64,000 nucleotides of DNA, taken from contig OY986971.1 in assembly GCA_963920575.1 (NCBI GenBank), forward strand, positions 8,496,779 to 8,560,778, in the 5' to 3' direction. Each line of letters starts with the position of its first letter. The first letter of the stretch is position 1. The DNA is from Narthecium ossifragum. Lineage: Eukaryota; Streptophyta; Magnoliopsida; Dioscoreales; Nartheciaceae. Below the pieces are notes generated by a model. That model made no database searches. It was not told the origin of the DNA and was given only the letters and a program-made list of their open reading frames with translations. Shown piece after piece: positions 11,285 to 20,847 of this stretch. The position numbers and the translations under genes were made by a program.

Positions 11285-11737
11285 TCCAAGCCTCGGGACG
11301 GTGATACCACAGATCGCCCACGCCCTAACCTTATGCAGCTAATGCACGACCAGATGCATGCTATGATCACACATAGGAAGCAGATAAGCATGCAACATAT
11401 GTGATGACTAAATAAATAAGGTCTGGGCTCGGCACCCTACTGACCCTGGGTGGTGAACAGGAAAAACAGGCCAATGGACTACTGTAGTGGTAAGCCCACC
11501 AACTGCAGCCAGTCCACAAAGAGACATCATGCTACGGGAAGCAATCCCGGCAAACAAGACTAACAGTATAACATGCTATCTACACATTCCGGGAGTCATC
11601 ACTCTCCCGGTTCACCACTACCCCTCATTACGGGGCTAACATGCTCAAGGATATGTACAAGTTATAAAGCAATAAAGAAAACCCAGCATACACAACCCCT
11701 CGGGCAAAATCCGACGAAAACCCCTCCCTGCGACCAA

Positions 11738-11980
11738 AAGGATCGATCATGTCTAAGGGAGATGATCGATCTTCCTAGTGATGGGAAGGTTCCGTCCCTG
11801 TCAAGCCCAAGGTGATCGATCCTTCCTCCAAAAGGATCGATCATCCTCTTGACAGAGATCACACCCATGCCAGCCAAGGGAGATGATCGATCATCTCCAA
11901 CGAGATGATGGATCATCCCCGGGCTAAGCATGACCAACCCAGAGTGATCGATCATTCCACAAGAATGATCGATCCTGTTG
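11738..11980. repeat. Hairpin array of GATCGATC words in LTR L (downstream cluster)
   Basis: Four inverted pairs are spaced about 65-70 bp apart. TGATCGATCCTT at 11813-11824 pairs perfectly with 11832-11843. GATCGATCATTC at 11946-11957 pairs perfectly with 11963-11974 around a 5-bp loop. In LTR orientation the cluster lies about 330-570 bp downstream of the TATA box. Confidence 0.75.
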
Positions 11981-12307
11981 GGTTCTCTGGCGACCGGCCG
12001 GTGAAAAATACCATCGGAAAACTCTACCAAATCCCACAAAACCTTGAGATCTGGTAGTACGAAAGACCACGAATCCAAAACCGGCACTTATACTAAAAAC
12101 CAACCAGCATGTAGAGAGTTCTACTCAAATCAAACACAAGCTCAAAACCTCACAAAACCGGAAAACAAGTAGTTAGGATCCCTACCTCAAGCAACTTCAA
12201 TCCCAGCTACCAAGCCAAAGATCGCCCTCAACCTCGTCCAAATCCAGCCAGATCTGAGCTCAGGAACGGCAGATTTGAAAAGAGACTCAAGAAGGGGGTT
12301 GCGTCCA

Positions 12308-12315
12308 TTTTATAG
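12308..12315 (-). promoter_or_regulatory. TATA box of LTR L
   Basis: On the minus strand this reads CTATAAAA, with CTATAAAATGG around it. It lies between the two GATCGATC clusters. Confidence 0.55.
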
Positions 12316-12374
12316 ACTGACGAACCGCCTTATGAATGATCACCCATGACGAACCGCCTTATTTCATGACACTA

Positions 12375-12458
12375 AATGATCGATTCTTTCAACGAGGAAT
12401 GATCGATCATCACTAAATGATCGATCCTTTTAGCAAGAAATGATCGATCATTTAGGTG
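12375..12458. repeat. GATCGATC word pairs just upstream of LTR L TATA
   Basis: Two inverted pairs of the word ATGATCGATCAT or a close variant occupy this stretch, 65-150 bp upstream of the TATA box in LTR orientation. Confidence 0.7.
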
Positions 12459-12742
12459 GAGAAAGCTAGACTTGTCTGGAACACAAGCCCAAGCCCGGAT
12501 CTTTCGATTCCGGGTCCATCTAACCGTTCTAAACAAGCATTATCACAAACACGGTCAGTGTGTGCACACGCGGGTGCGAAACAAATTGACAAGGCGCAAT
12601 TTACCGATTTGCCCTTGCGGCCCAAGAAACAATGTGATCCACCGGATCACGCGCTCGACACGAAACAAGCAAATGAGCCACTGGCCCGACCCAGCCGGTT
12701 GACCCGGGAGTAGAGGGACAGGTCCTCCCAATCCGCCCCGGG

Positions 12743-13618
12743 TTAGAAACGACTCATCCTCGGGTTTGGTTCGGGTCGAATCCCTCTGTAGGGAACCATT
12801 TGCTTCACATTGAAAGTATCTGAAATCTTCAAGTGGGCCAGAAACCGAACTCGGTAAGCTTTATCATTAATCTTCTGAAGGACTTCACAAGGCCCGACTT
12901 TCTTATCTCCCAATTTGGAATATTTGTTTGCTTGCAGCCTCTCTTTAGTCAACACGACCCACACTTCATCTCCGACGTCGAAGGTGACTTGACGGCGATG
13001 CTGGTCCGCTAGCCTTTTATATATGGCGTTTGTGAGTTCTAATTGAGCCTTGACCTGATTCTGAATGGTGTGGAGGTGGTCAATCATATCTTCGGCTCGA
13101 AGGTTTGGTCGATCAATCTTGGGAACTGGAATCAGATCCAACACACCCATCAGATTGGACCCATAAACTACTTCAAAAGGACTCAGGCCAGTAGAGTGAT
13201 TTTTGGATCAATTGTAGGCAAATTCGGCTTGGCTCAAAGCTGCGTCCCACATCTTTGGTCGGCTTCCGGCGAGACTCCTTAGGAGGTTGGCAAGGGTTCT
13301 GTTGATAATTTCGGTCTGACCATCAGTTTGGGGATGATAAGCACTGCTGAAATTTAATTTGGTCCCCTGTTTTTGCTATAAACACTTCCAAAAATTGCTC
13401 ATGAATTTAGTGTCTCGGTCAGAGGTGATAGACCTTGGAATCCCATGTAATCGCACCACCTCTTGGAAGTAAAGGTGAGCAATTCATGAGGCATCCATCG
13501 TCTTTCGACAAGCTATGAAGTGACCCATCTTGGAAAAACGATCAACAACTACGAAGATGGAATCCATACCGCGAACCGTGCGAGGCAGACTGAGTACAAA
13601 GTCCATGCTGATGTTGAT
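12743..13618 (-). pseudogene. Integrase core and C-terminus of element J
   Basis: The C-terminal 135 codons (12743-13150) are open and include QVTFDVGDEVWVVLTKERL, KKVGPCEVLQKINDKAYRV and LKISDTFNVKQMVPYRG, the usual end of CRM/Reina/Galadriel-type integrases. Upstream, the core can be followed in translation with several stops. [10 protein letters not shown] carries the first Asp, ITSDRDTKF the second, and HPQTDGQTE the Glu. No chromodomain is visible after the C-terminus; the frame stops at about 12743, just before a GC-rich purine tract and LTR L. It is a dead gene with intact catalytic residues. Confidence 0.8.
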
Positions 13619-14056
13619 CTACGGTGCCTCAGGAATAGAAAGTGGTGTGTAGAGTCCCACATTAGTGGCTGATCCCCAGAATAATTGGCAGGCATGGCAT
13701 TGCTCCACGTATCGGGCAACATCCCTTGGCAACTTCGGCCAATAGTAGTCTCGAGCTAAAAGGGACAAGGTCTTGTCTCGCCCAAAATGACCTTCCCGAT
13801 GTAGTTCCTGCATAATCTGCCCTCTTAGAGAGCAATCAGGGACACAAAGATGCAGTCCCAGGAATAGGAATCCGTCTTGCAAGGTATAGTCCGTGTGCTG
13901 CCCGTCCTTGACGTCAGCATAAGTTCGACCAAAGGAAGGATCATCCAGGTATAGGTCCTTGAAGACCTCGAAACCCACAACTTGTGTCTGTAGAGTGGTC
14001 AGAAGATTGGCGCGGAGGCTCAGTAGATCAGCAACCCGATTCTGCGTGCCAGCCAA
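13619..14056 (-). pseudogene. RNase H-integrase junction and HHCC zinc finger of element J
   Basis: This is a 145-codon open stretch. It starts at the end of RNase H (NRVADLLSLRANLL, where the family usually has VADALSRR). It continues through a spacer to the integrase zinc finger, with His in ELHREGHFG and the Cys pair in CHACQ. All four zinc ligands are present. It overlaps the RNase H frame at 14028-14495 by a frameshift. Confidence 0.78.
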
Positions 14057-14495
14057 GTGCCGAAGAGAGCAAGTAGGCTATCCACTTCGCATGACGCCAG
14101 TTGAGCTTATGTTGTCCATGGAGAAATTTGAGGGCCTCATGATCAGTGTGCAACACAAACTCACGTTGCACCAAATAGTGCCTCCAATGTTTCAAAGACT
14201 GCACACTAGAATAAAATTTCAGATCATAAGTGGAGTCGGTTTTGGTGGCACCTGATAATTTTTCTTGGCTGAGTACACCGCTGATGCCTACTCCTGAAGC
14301 ATCACAGTTGACCTCGAAGACCTTTTCGAAATCCGGAAGTGCTAGAACTGGTGCTTCGGAGATCTTTTGCTTCACTATATGGAAACTCTCTTCCGCCTCT
14401 TCAGTCCATTGGAAACTTCGCCCCTTGAGACACTCGGTGATGGGGGCTGTCAATGAACTGAAGTTGTATATGAACCGTGTATAGAAGGAGGCCAA
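14028..14495 (-). pseudogene. RNase H region of element J pol
   Basis: This piece begins at the RT-RNase H connection (ASFYTRFIYNFSSLTAPITECLKG) and carries FEVNCDASGVGISGVLSQ, the first RNase H acidic region. SVQSLKHWRHYLVQREFVLHTDHEALKFL follows. The middle of RNase H appears shortened before YDLKFYS compared with the usual YSTYDKELYA. Stops on either side separate it from RT and integrase. Confidence 0.78.
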
Positions 14496-14543
14496 CCCAT
14501 GGAAGCTGCGGACATCGTGTAAGCTCTGTGGTGAGGGCCAACT

Positions 14544-15240
14544 TCAGATTGCCTCCACCTTGGCAGGATCTGCGCTAATGCCACCTGCAGAAACAATGTA
14601 ACCAAGAAAGCAGACCCGGTTAGTTAGAAAGGTGCACTTGTTATAGTTGGCGAACAACCGTTCTTGTCTCCGCGCTTCGAGGACAGCTCTCATATGCATC
14701 ATGTGATCCTTCTCGGATGAACTATAGACCAAGATGTCATCGAAGTAAATGACGACAAAACGACCCATGAACGGTTTCAAAACTTGATGCATAAACCTCA
14801 TGAACGTGCTGGAAGCGTTTGACAAGCCGAAAAGCATCACCATCCATTCATATAATCCCACCTGAGTCTTCAAACCAGTTTTCCACTCGTCTCCCAGCCT
14901 TATGCGTATCTGGTGGTCACCTCTCTTGAGATCTCTCTTTGAAAACAATTTGGAACCTTCCAGTTGGTCAAGCATGTCATCAAGCCTTGGTATGGGAAAT
15001 CGGTACTTGATGGTTATCCGATTGAGAGCTCTGCTATCGATGTACATCCGCCACGATCAGTCTTTCCTTGGTACTAAGAGAGCAGGTACTGCACAAGGAC
15101 TGATACTTTCCTGAACATAGCCTCGCTCCATCAATTCCATCACTTGCTTCCTCAGTTCTTCGATCTCCTTTGGGCTCATCCGGTATGCTGAGCAATTGGG
15201 TAAACTGGCTCCCGGGGTCAAGTCTATCTTATGTAGGATC
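14544..15240 (-). pseudogene. Reverse transcriptase of element J
   Basis: The N-terminal RT can be read upstream of 15047 as [13 protein letters not shown], then [14 protein letters not shown] and a stop. The frame is open from [19 protein letters not shown] to the end. [15 protein letters not shown] retains the first catalytic Asp, but GYHQ has become GDHQ. The YxDD box is intact as [11 protein letters not shown]. The [14 protein letters not shown] and [11 protein letters not shown] motifs place it with CRM/Reina/Galadriel chromoviruses and away from element I. At least one stop lies within RT. Confidence 0.82.
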
Positions 15241-15794
15241 TCTCATAGTGGCGGCATTAGATTAGAGAACTCATCCAGGAGGGATCTCACCAGGTCGGGA
15301 ACTTCATCATCAACTTCTAGTTCGCCTGGAAGCAACACATAGATGACCGGTTGTTCTTTTACTTCTTTGAAGAACTGAGATCGGGACAGCATAGCCACTG
15401 CTCTGTCCGCCTTGGTTTTGACCAGCGAGTCCTATCATCTTTGTGCGAGGGTCAACTTCTTCTCCTCGATCCTCAATGTGTAGGTGTCCTTCCGGCCGTC
15501 TTGGACAACAAAGCGATCATATTGCCAAGGTCCATCCAAAAGTAGATGGCATGCATCCATAGTAACCACATCACACCATACACTATCTTGATAGTTAGAA
15601 CCAATGGACAAAGATACCAAACATCGCTTATCAACTTTTACCTCACTGCCACGTTTGAGCCAGGATAGCCGGTAAGGAACAGGATGGGACTCAGATGGAA
15701 GCTATAGCTTGGAAACCGTCTCATCTGCAATGACGTTCTCACAGCTTCCGCTATCCACTATCATCTTGCAAACTCGTCCGTCAATAGTGCACGT
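15241..15794 (-). pseudogene. Protease and linker of element J (part 1)
   Basis: On the minus strand, CTIDGRVCKMIVDSGSCENV lies at 15720-15790 with the aspartic protease triad DSG. The frame continues as ADETVSKL into a linker toward RT that contains stops. The upstream coding strand is cut at 15795 by the solo LTR and resumes at 17333. Removing that LTR and one target copy restores the protease frame, which supports the reading of the insertion. Confidence 0.78.
15790..15794. other. Target-site duplication CACGT (left, imperfect pair)
   Basis: CACGT precedes the TGTAACACC end; the partner at 17333-17337 is CAGGT (4 of 5). The original site can be inferred from J's protease frame. Confidence 0.65.
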
Positions 15795-15919
15795 TGTAAC
15801 ACCCCGGCCCTCCACTGGGCCCCGGCCCCGACCCACAGGCTCCCGGTCCGACCAGGATCCACCCGAGGGCCCCACCCGACACAATATTGTCCGCTTTTGG
15901 CTCACCGTAGAAATCTGGG

Positions 15920-16009
15920 AAAACTTCCCAATAGGTCACCCATTGTGTGACTACTCCAGGTCGAGCACGCTTAACCATGGAGTTTTCTGGTGGATCACTG
16001 CCAGCATGG
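15920..16009 (-). ncRNA. 5S rRNA-derived segment (not a functional 5S gene)
   Basis: On the minus strand, AACTCCATGGTTAAGCGTGC lies at about 15968-15987, followed by ...GAGTAGTC...ATGGGTGACCTATTGGGAAG. This aligns with the 3' two-thirds of plant 5S rRNA, including the box A-like GTTAAGCGTGCT and box C-like GGGTGACC of the internal RNA polymerase III promoter. The 5' third of 5S is poorly matched and no terminator-flanked 120-nt gene is visible. Known Cassandra TRIM elements carry 5S-derived sequence in their LTRs, which is the likeliest source. Confidence 0.75.
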
Positions 16010-16093
16010 CTTTAAAACGCGTTGTGTCTATTAAGGGCTTGAAAACGCGTTGAGTCTATTAAGGGCTTTAAAACACGTTGTGTCTATTAAGGG
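16010..16093 (+). repeat. 28-bp tandem triplication
   Basis: Three consecutive 28-bp units start at 16010, 16038 and 16066, each CTT(T/G)AAAACGCGTTG plus GTCTATTAAGGG with few changes. They lie between the 5S-like segment and the chromoviral LTR part. Confidence 0.88.
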
Positions 16094-17332
16094 CTTACTA
16101 TAATAGGGGCAGTGGTAAACCGGGGGAGTGATGACTCTCGGGGTGTTTAGAATAAACAGGCAGGTAGCCCTACAGCTTTCCTTAGCCTTGCATGTCGGCG
16201 TGCGCCGAGGGCTTTATCTGTGATATCTGTGAGCTGTTGTTTGCGGGGCTACTTCCCGATGCAGGTGTTGTGCTGGACTGCTGACAGTGGGTGGTGGTAC
16301 CACTGTAGCAGCTCCTAGACCTTACTTACCTGTTCACCACCCCCGGGCCGGCAGGGTGCCGTGCCCAGACCTTGTTTGATATACAATCACATACTGATGC
16401 ATGCTTATCTGTATATTCCTGTTTGTGCTCATAACATGCATTGGTTTGTGCATTAGTTGCATCTGTGTAGGACGTTGGCGATGAGTTGATCGCCGATCCG
16501 GGGCTTTCGGGTAGTCCGGATCTAACTCTAGGACCGTTGCGGGTAGCTTGGTCCAAGACTCGATTTGTAGTATTCAGTTAATCTCGATGATAGGGTTAGG
16601 TGACCTGAATACATGTGGTTTGATGTTTAGAGGTCGTGTCGGGCTCGAGCCGAGTGTTGAGGTGTAGCCGGTGTCCGGTTCACTGTCTCTTGGGTGGAGG
16701 TTGTGCCTACTCAGCGGTGTTGGTTGCCTGTCTAGCAATGTTGGTTTTCTGCTAGTGAGATGGCAGTGCTGGTTTCCTGCCTCGCTGAGGGCGACCCAGT
16801 AGGTGATCAGTTCGGCTGGAAGACCATGACTGAGGCCTCCCTTCAGGGACACGCGGTGGGGTTATGGGACCCCTGTGTACACCCAGCCTTTGCTTGGGGG
16901 CGACACTGTTGTGTTCCCCTCCCTTATGAGTGTCGTAGTGTAGTGTCGCTGCTGAGCTTAGTGCTCACTCCTACCCGGGCTGCGTTTTGTAGGTGCTGGC
17001 GCTAACTCTTCTTCGGTCGCCCCTACCGGACCGGTGTTTGGTGACGTGGCGGCGTCTGGCGGTGCTTGAGGTGCGGCGATCATCAATTCTACCCTTTGTT
17101 TAGTTAGCCTCCTACGGGAGAGATTTTGTATAACTTTTACCATTTTGAGGATTTGTATATATTCAGTTTCAGTCTTTGAGGTTTGTGATTGTTTGTATAA
17201 TACAGGATGATTATGTAATTGCTAGGGAGACCACTATGATTAGAGGGAAATCTCGTCAAAATTTCCGCAGTAGGTTAGGTTCCGGTTCGCGTCGCCCGGC
17301 CCGGTTGGGCCTACGTGGGTCGGGGCGCGACA

Positions 17333-17337
17333 CAGGT
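17333..17337. other. Target-site duplication CAGGT (right, imperfect pair)
   Basis: Partner of CACGT at 15790-15794, one mismatch. Confidence 0.65.
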
Positions 17338-18470
17338 TGTTTGGAAAATATTAGTTCGCAACCTGTTGTTGTCGGCATCTTCCTTGGGAGAAAGGAAATT
17401 CTTCAGCAGGACCAGGGTTTCTTGACTGTCACCGTATAGGACCTCCCATTCTTCGTCACCGCCATCAAAGATGGGTTCAGATAGGTCAGCATGTTCATCA
17501 GCTTCTTCTTTAAGGAGCAGAGCCTTCCTAGCAGGTAAGTCACACTCCGAGGCCCGATGTCCTACTTCCCCATAATGGTAGCACTTGAAGGTGGATCCCG
17601 AGGTTAGATTTGGTGGTGCAGGTCACGGGACCGTCTTCGCCAGCGGAGTCGGGTTCATCAGTGCTGGAATTTTCCATTGGTTCCTCCCAGTTGCGGTCGT
17701 CCGAGCTTGTTGTTTTTCTGCTGTCAACTCTCGATGGTAAGCCTCTGACACCGTCCAAAAAGCATGGAGGCTCAACGCGTCCTGGATAGATAGCTGTAGC
17801 CCCCCTAGGTATCTCACGACTGTTTGCTCCTCATTCCTGGAAAGCAACAGACAAAATTCTTCAGTATACTCTTCAACAGATCGTGTACCTTGGCGTAAAG
17901 TATGAAGTTTCTGAAAGAGGGACTGAGTATATCCAAAAGGAAGGAAGTGCTCTTTCATCTTTTTTTTTCATCTTTTCCTAGCTTCGGATTTTGTCCTTCT
18001 GCTGCTTCTCCTGAACCCTCTTTAGTTGTTCCCACCACGCCCAAGCTCGGCCCTTCAGTTTGATAGACTCTAACTTTACCTTGATGTCGTCAGGTATTTC
18101 TCGAAACTCAAATATATGTTCAATCTGATGAAGCAAGTCCATAAAGATCTTCGGCGAACTCAGGTAGGTCTGTATTGAATTCGTAATCCATCTAACGATC
18201 ATGATGGTTACGGTGTTGAAACGGAGGCTGGTCACCATACGTATTTTGGAAGGAGGACTCGTATGATGACAACTCCTCTTCTTCCTCAAGAGAAAGCCTC
18301 TGGTCACGGTTTTGTTGCTGGAGCTGAAGCTGGAGCTCGGCCACTTGCTGTTGTATATCAACTATGGTCGCCTATAGGACTCCTTCCTCCCGACGAGGGG
18401 GTGCGTTGTCTACAGGAGAACGACCATGCCTACCTCCCTATTGGCGGTTATGGGCGGGTGGACTAGGTGG
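17338..18470 (-). pseudogene. Gag and zinc knuckle of element J (main part)
   Basis: Minus-strand gag. From the start, a coiled VAELQLQLQQQNRDQ stretch lies near 18310-18370. The capsid region follows: IEHIFEFREIPDDIKVKLES, LKGRAWAWWEQLKRVQ, then KEHFLPFGYTQSLFQKLHTL and RYLGGLQLSIQDALSLHAFW. A zinc knuckle at 17550-17600 reads CYHYGEVGHRASEC, where the family has Cys as the second ligand; here TGT has become TAT (Tyr). The remaining sequence to 17338 leads to protease. Stops and frameshifts break it into at least three pieces. The first codons lie beyond element I, at 28023-28066. Confidence 0.8.
18466..18470. other. Target-site duplication GGTGG (left) of element I
   Basis: GGTGG directly precedes the TGTCACGCC start of the LTR; the second copy is at 28023-28027. 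Confidence 0.93.
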
Positions 18471-19017
18471 TGTCACGCCCCGCCCCAATTTAATATAAAA
18501 TATCCCAAATTTCTCAAAAATTTCGGCATGACCCTTGGGCACGGGCACGTGAGATCACTATTACAACCTGTCAATAAATACGAAATTTACACATCCTATG
18601 ATATTTCAACATAATTTCATTCATTCACATATTCTATCATTCTTTCATATACATAGGAGTGTTTAATCTTCCAATTACAACATAATCAAGCCACGAGACT
18701 ACAATATACAATTTCTTCAGATTTTTTTTTAACACATAAACAGGCGTAAACAACACAAATTGAGAGTTAAGGTAGAGTACAAACAAACTTTGGGATACAA
18801 CCCATATCTCTCCACCTACTAGAAAACTAACTCTCACCAATAAATACAGAAATGACGCATCGTCACTGCTCACCACCTCCAAGGGGTGTACTGGCCTCGG
18901 GCCTACCTCCTGCACAACAAAAATCCAAGCACACATGAGCTCGAAAGCCCAGTAGGAGTCACCGGACACACTCTAGGACACTGGTGTACACCCACCTATC
19001 CTAGTATACTGCCCAAG

Positions 19018-19271
19018 TATGGTCTAGCTAGTTTGGGTAAGTCTTACACGTACAGTCACCGCGGCCGTCAATGCTCGCCCATACCCCTATAGACTCTATA
19101 CCCAACTCCAGTATACTAGTATAGGTACAACATCCTATACTAGTTCAGTGATCCTACTATGGTCTGGCTAGTCTGGGTAAGTCTTACACGCACAGTCGCC
19201 GCGTCCGGCCGTCAATGCTCGCCCAGACCCCTATAGACTCTATACATGCCTCAGTATACTAGTATAGGCAA
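19018..19271. repeat. Internal tandem duplication in LTR I, 140-bp period
   Basis: Two copies begin TATGGTCTRGCTAG at 19018 and 19158. Each contains GGGTAAGTCTTACACG, GCCGTCAATGCTCGCCCA, CCCCTATAGACTCTATAC and AGTATACTAGTATAGG. The same pair is at 26201 and 26341 in the other LTR, so it predates this insertion. Confidence 0.88.
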
Positions 19272-20558
19272 CACACTCTCAAGTCAGATCAAAACCTCGA
19301 GTCAAGTCAAAGTCCTTGATCGACATACGGAGATCAAAATCCATCCGTCAACTTATCGACAGATTCCCTAGACTCTGAATAGTCTAGCTACAGGACCTGA
19401 CTAGACCCAATCACAATCCCTGTCCTAAGACAGCCTGACCTTCCTAGCATGTATGCATAATCAGATACATAATAATAAACAAATATAATAGTTCATAAGT
19501 TCTCATATATGCATACAATATAGGAAAAGCTTAGCATAACATTCCATAACATGATTAAGCAAATACAGGGCTCAACTAGCCCAACACATCATAACATTTT
19601 CATGGCATATATAGCATCACATATACACATACATACATCACCAGTCACACAGATTACATATCATCATAAGAAACACAACATATAACAAACAATTATACAA
19701 TTCATAGTAGGAGGTAACTCCTACCTCAAAAGAACAGTCGATGCGCTCCTTAAGTCCGGGGGTCCACGTCCTGCACCGACCCCTCACGCCCGCTCACCCG
19801 ATCGCCTAAAGCACAAGAACACCGAACGCGGTCAGGTAGAGCTAGGAAGACCGATTGAAACAACCCAGCAAATGACGAAGACGGGCGTCGGAAGGCTATG
19901 GTGCACGTTAACAAACAACTAACGTGCACTGTGCGCACAGGGTGCTGGCCAGCGCACCAAGGCAGCAGCTGGTCGGGAGCTCGCGCCGGAGCTCTGTCGG
20001 ATCTCCAAACCAGGGTGCTCAAGCACCTGGTAGACAACTACCAGAGGAGGAGGGAAGCTACTAGCTGTCCCTGGCACGAGGTCTAGAGGGAGGTCGACGG
20101 CCATGGCCAGAGAAAGGCCGGCCGGAACCTCACCAGAAAACATGGCGGGATGGAGGAACAGGGGCCTCCCGACCAAAAAGAAAGCCAAAGAAGGGGTCGG
20201 AGAGATGCCTTGGACCGCTGGGGTTCTTCCTCCTGCGCTGCAGTCGCCAGGGGAAAACCCCCAACGCCGTCCCCGACATCGTCTTCGACAACCCGACGCC
20301 GGAAAACCGCCAAGACCACCAAAAATCATCAGAAAAACGTGCCAAGAGAAGAGATCAGAAGGGGAAAGGGAATAAGAGCTCACCTGAGCCAAGAAGGAAC
20401 CAAAATCCGGCGGATACCTCGCCCGATCTACCCTGTTTTCCCGGTGAGTTCCACCTCTCCTGGTTTTCTTTTCTTCCTCCTTTCTTCCCTTCCTTCTCCG
20501 GCACCGACGATCTCTCTTCCTCCCACTCCCTCTCCCTTTCCCTCCGATTTCTCTCTCC

Positions 20559-20610
20559 CGATCTCTCTCTCTCTCTCTCTGGATCTCTCTCTCTCTCTTT
20601 CGAGCTGGTT
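20559..20610. repeat. CT microsatellite in LTR I
   Basis: Runs of CT interrupted by GGATCTCT. The copy in the other LTR (27800-27845) has a different length. Confidence 0.85.
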
Positions 20611-20776
20611 CAGTTGAGGTGAGGGTGAAGAGAGAGACAAAAAGACTGGGGAGAAGAAGAAGAGAAGTGGGGGTAGGTGGGGATTTATGTAGAAAACCCC
20701 CCGCAAGATTCCAAATTATGCGAAAGCCCTCAAATTTTACAGAAAACCCCAACATACTTACAATTAGGCCCTTACA

Positions 20777-20792
20777 ACCTCCCCCCCTTAAA
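20777..20792 (-). other. Polypurine tract of element I
   Basis: On the minus strand, TTAAGGGGGGGAGGT lies immediately before the 3' LTR. It is the expected plus-strand primer site. Confidence 0.85.
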
Positions 20793-20847
20793 GGAATTTC
20801 GACCCCGAAATTCGACTCGAGTACGAAAACAAAGATCAATTCATACC

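Larger units (their letters stand above)
9032..12730 (-). repeat. Minus-strand chromoviral LTR (LTR L), split by a solo LTR
   Basis: On the plus strand this begins TGACACGCCCCGACCC and ends GGTCCTCCCA, the inverted form of the family ends. Internal blocks match the other LTRs inverted: the GCTGCGTTTTGCAGGTG region near 9400, the CCGAGGCTTGG region near 11290, and the CCGGGAGAGTGATGACT region near 11600 shared with the LTR at 15795. Its own sequence is about 2.26 kb once the 9848-11279 insertion and one target copy are removed. It abuts the polypurine-like end of element J's pol (12731 onward), the place expected for J's 3' LTR. However, J's 5' side (28107 onward) does not look like this LTR. 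Confidence 0.75.
15795..17332 (+). mobile_element. Solo chimeric LTR K with a 5S-rRNA-like segment
   Basis: This 1538-bp insertion runs TGTAACACCCCGG...GGGTCGGGGCGCGACA inside J's protease. Its right two-thirds match the 3' part of the chromoviral LTRs at 3049, 6440, 9032 and 60276 in plus orientation. Its left 300 bp do not. They begin TGTAACACCCC, then ATATTGTCCGCTTTTGG, then an inverted 5S-like segment and a 28-bp triplication. From memory of Cassandra-type plant elements, TGTAACA...ATATTGTCCGCTTTGG plus inverted 5S is the inverted 3' end of a Cassandra-like LTR. The unit thus looks like a fusion of two LTR ends. Orientation follows the chromoviral part. Confidence 0.72.
18471..20776 (-). 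repeat. 3' LTR of element I
   Basis: 2306 bp from TGTCACGCCCC to GGCCCTTACA. It matches the 5' LTR along its length apart from short indels, a longer copy of the GCGCACC region in the other LTR and a variable CT microsatellite. It contains a 140-bp-spaced internal duplication (19018-19271). Confidence 0.93.

Noticed and set aside
7258..12458. CRISPR-like arrays in the regularly spaced palindromic repeats
   Set aside because: Spacing is irregular, spacers are similar to one another, no cas genes exist and the setting is a plant genome.
15920..16009. A functional 5S rRNA gene
   Set aside because: Only the 3' two-thirds align, with several changes in stems and no clean gene boundaries; it is part of a mobile LTR.
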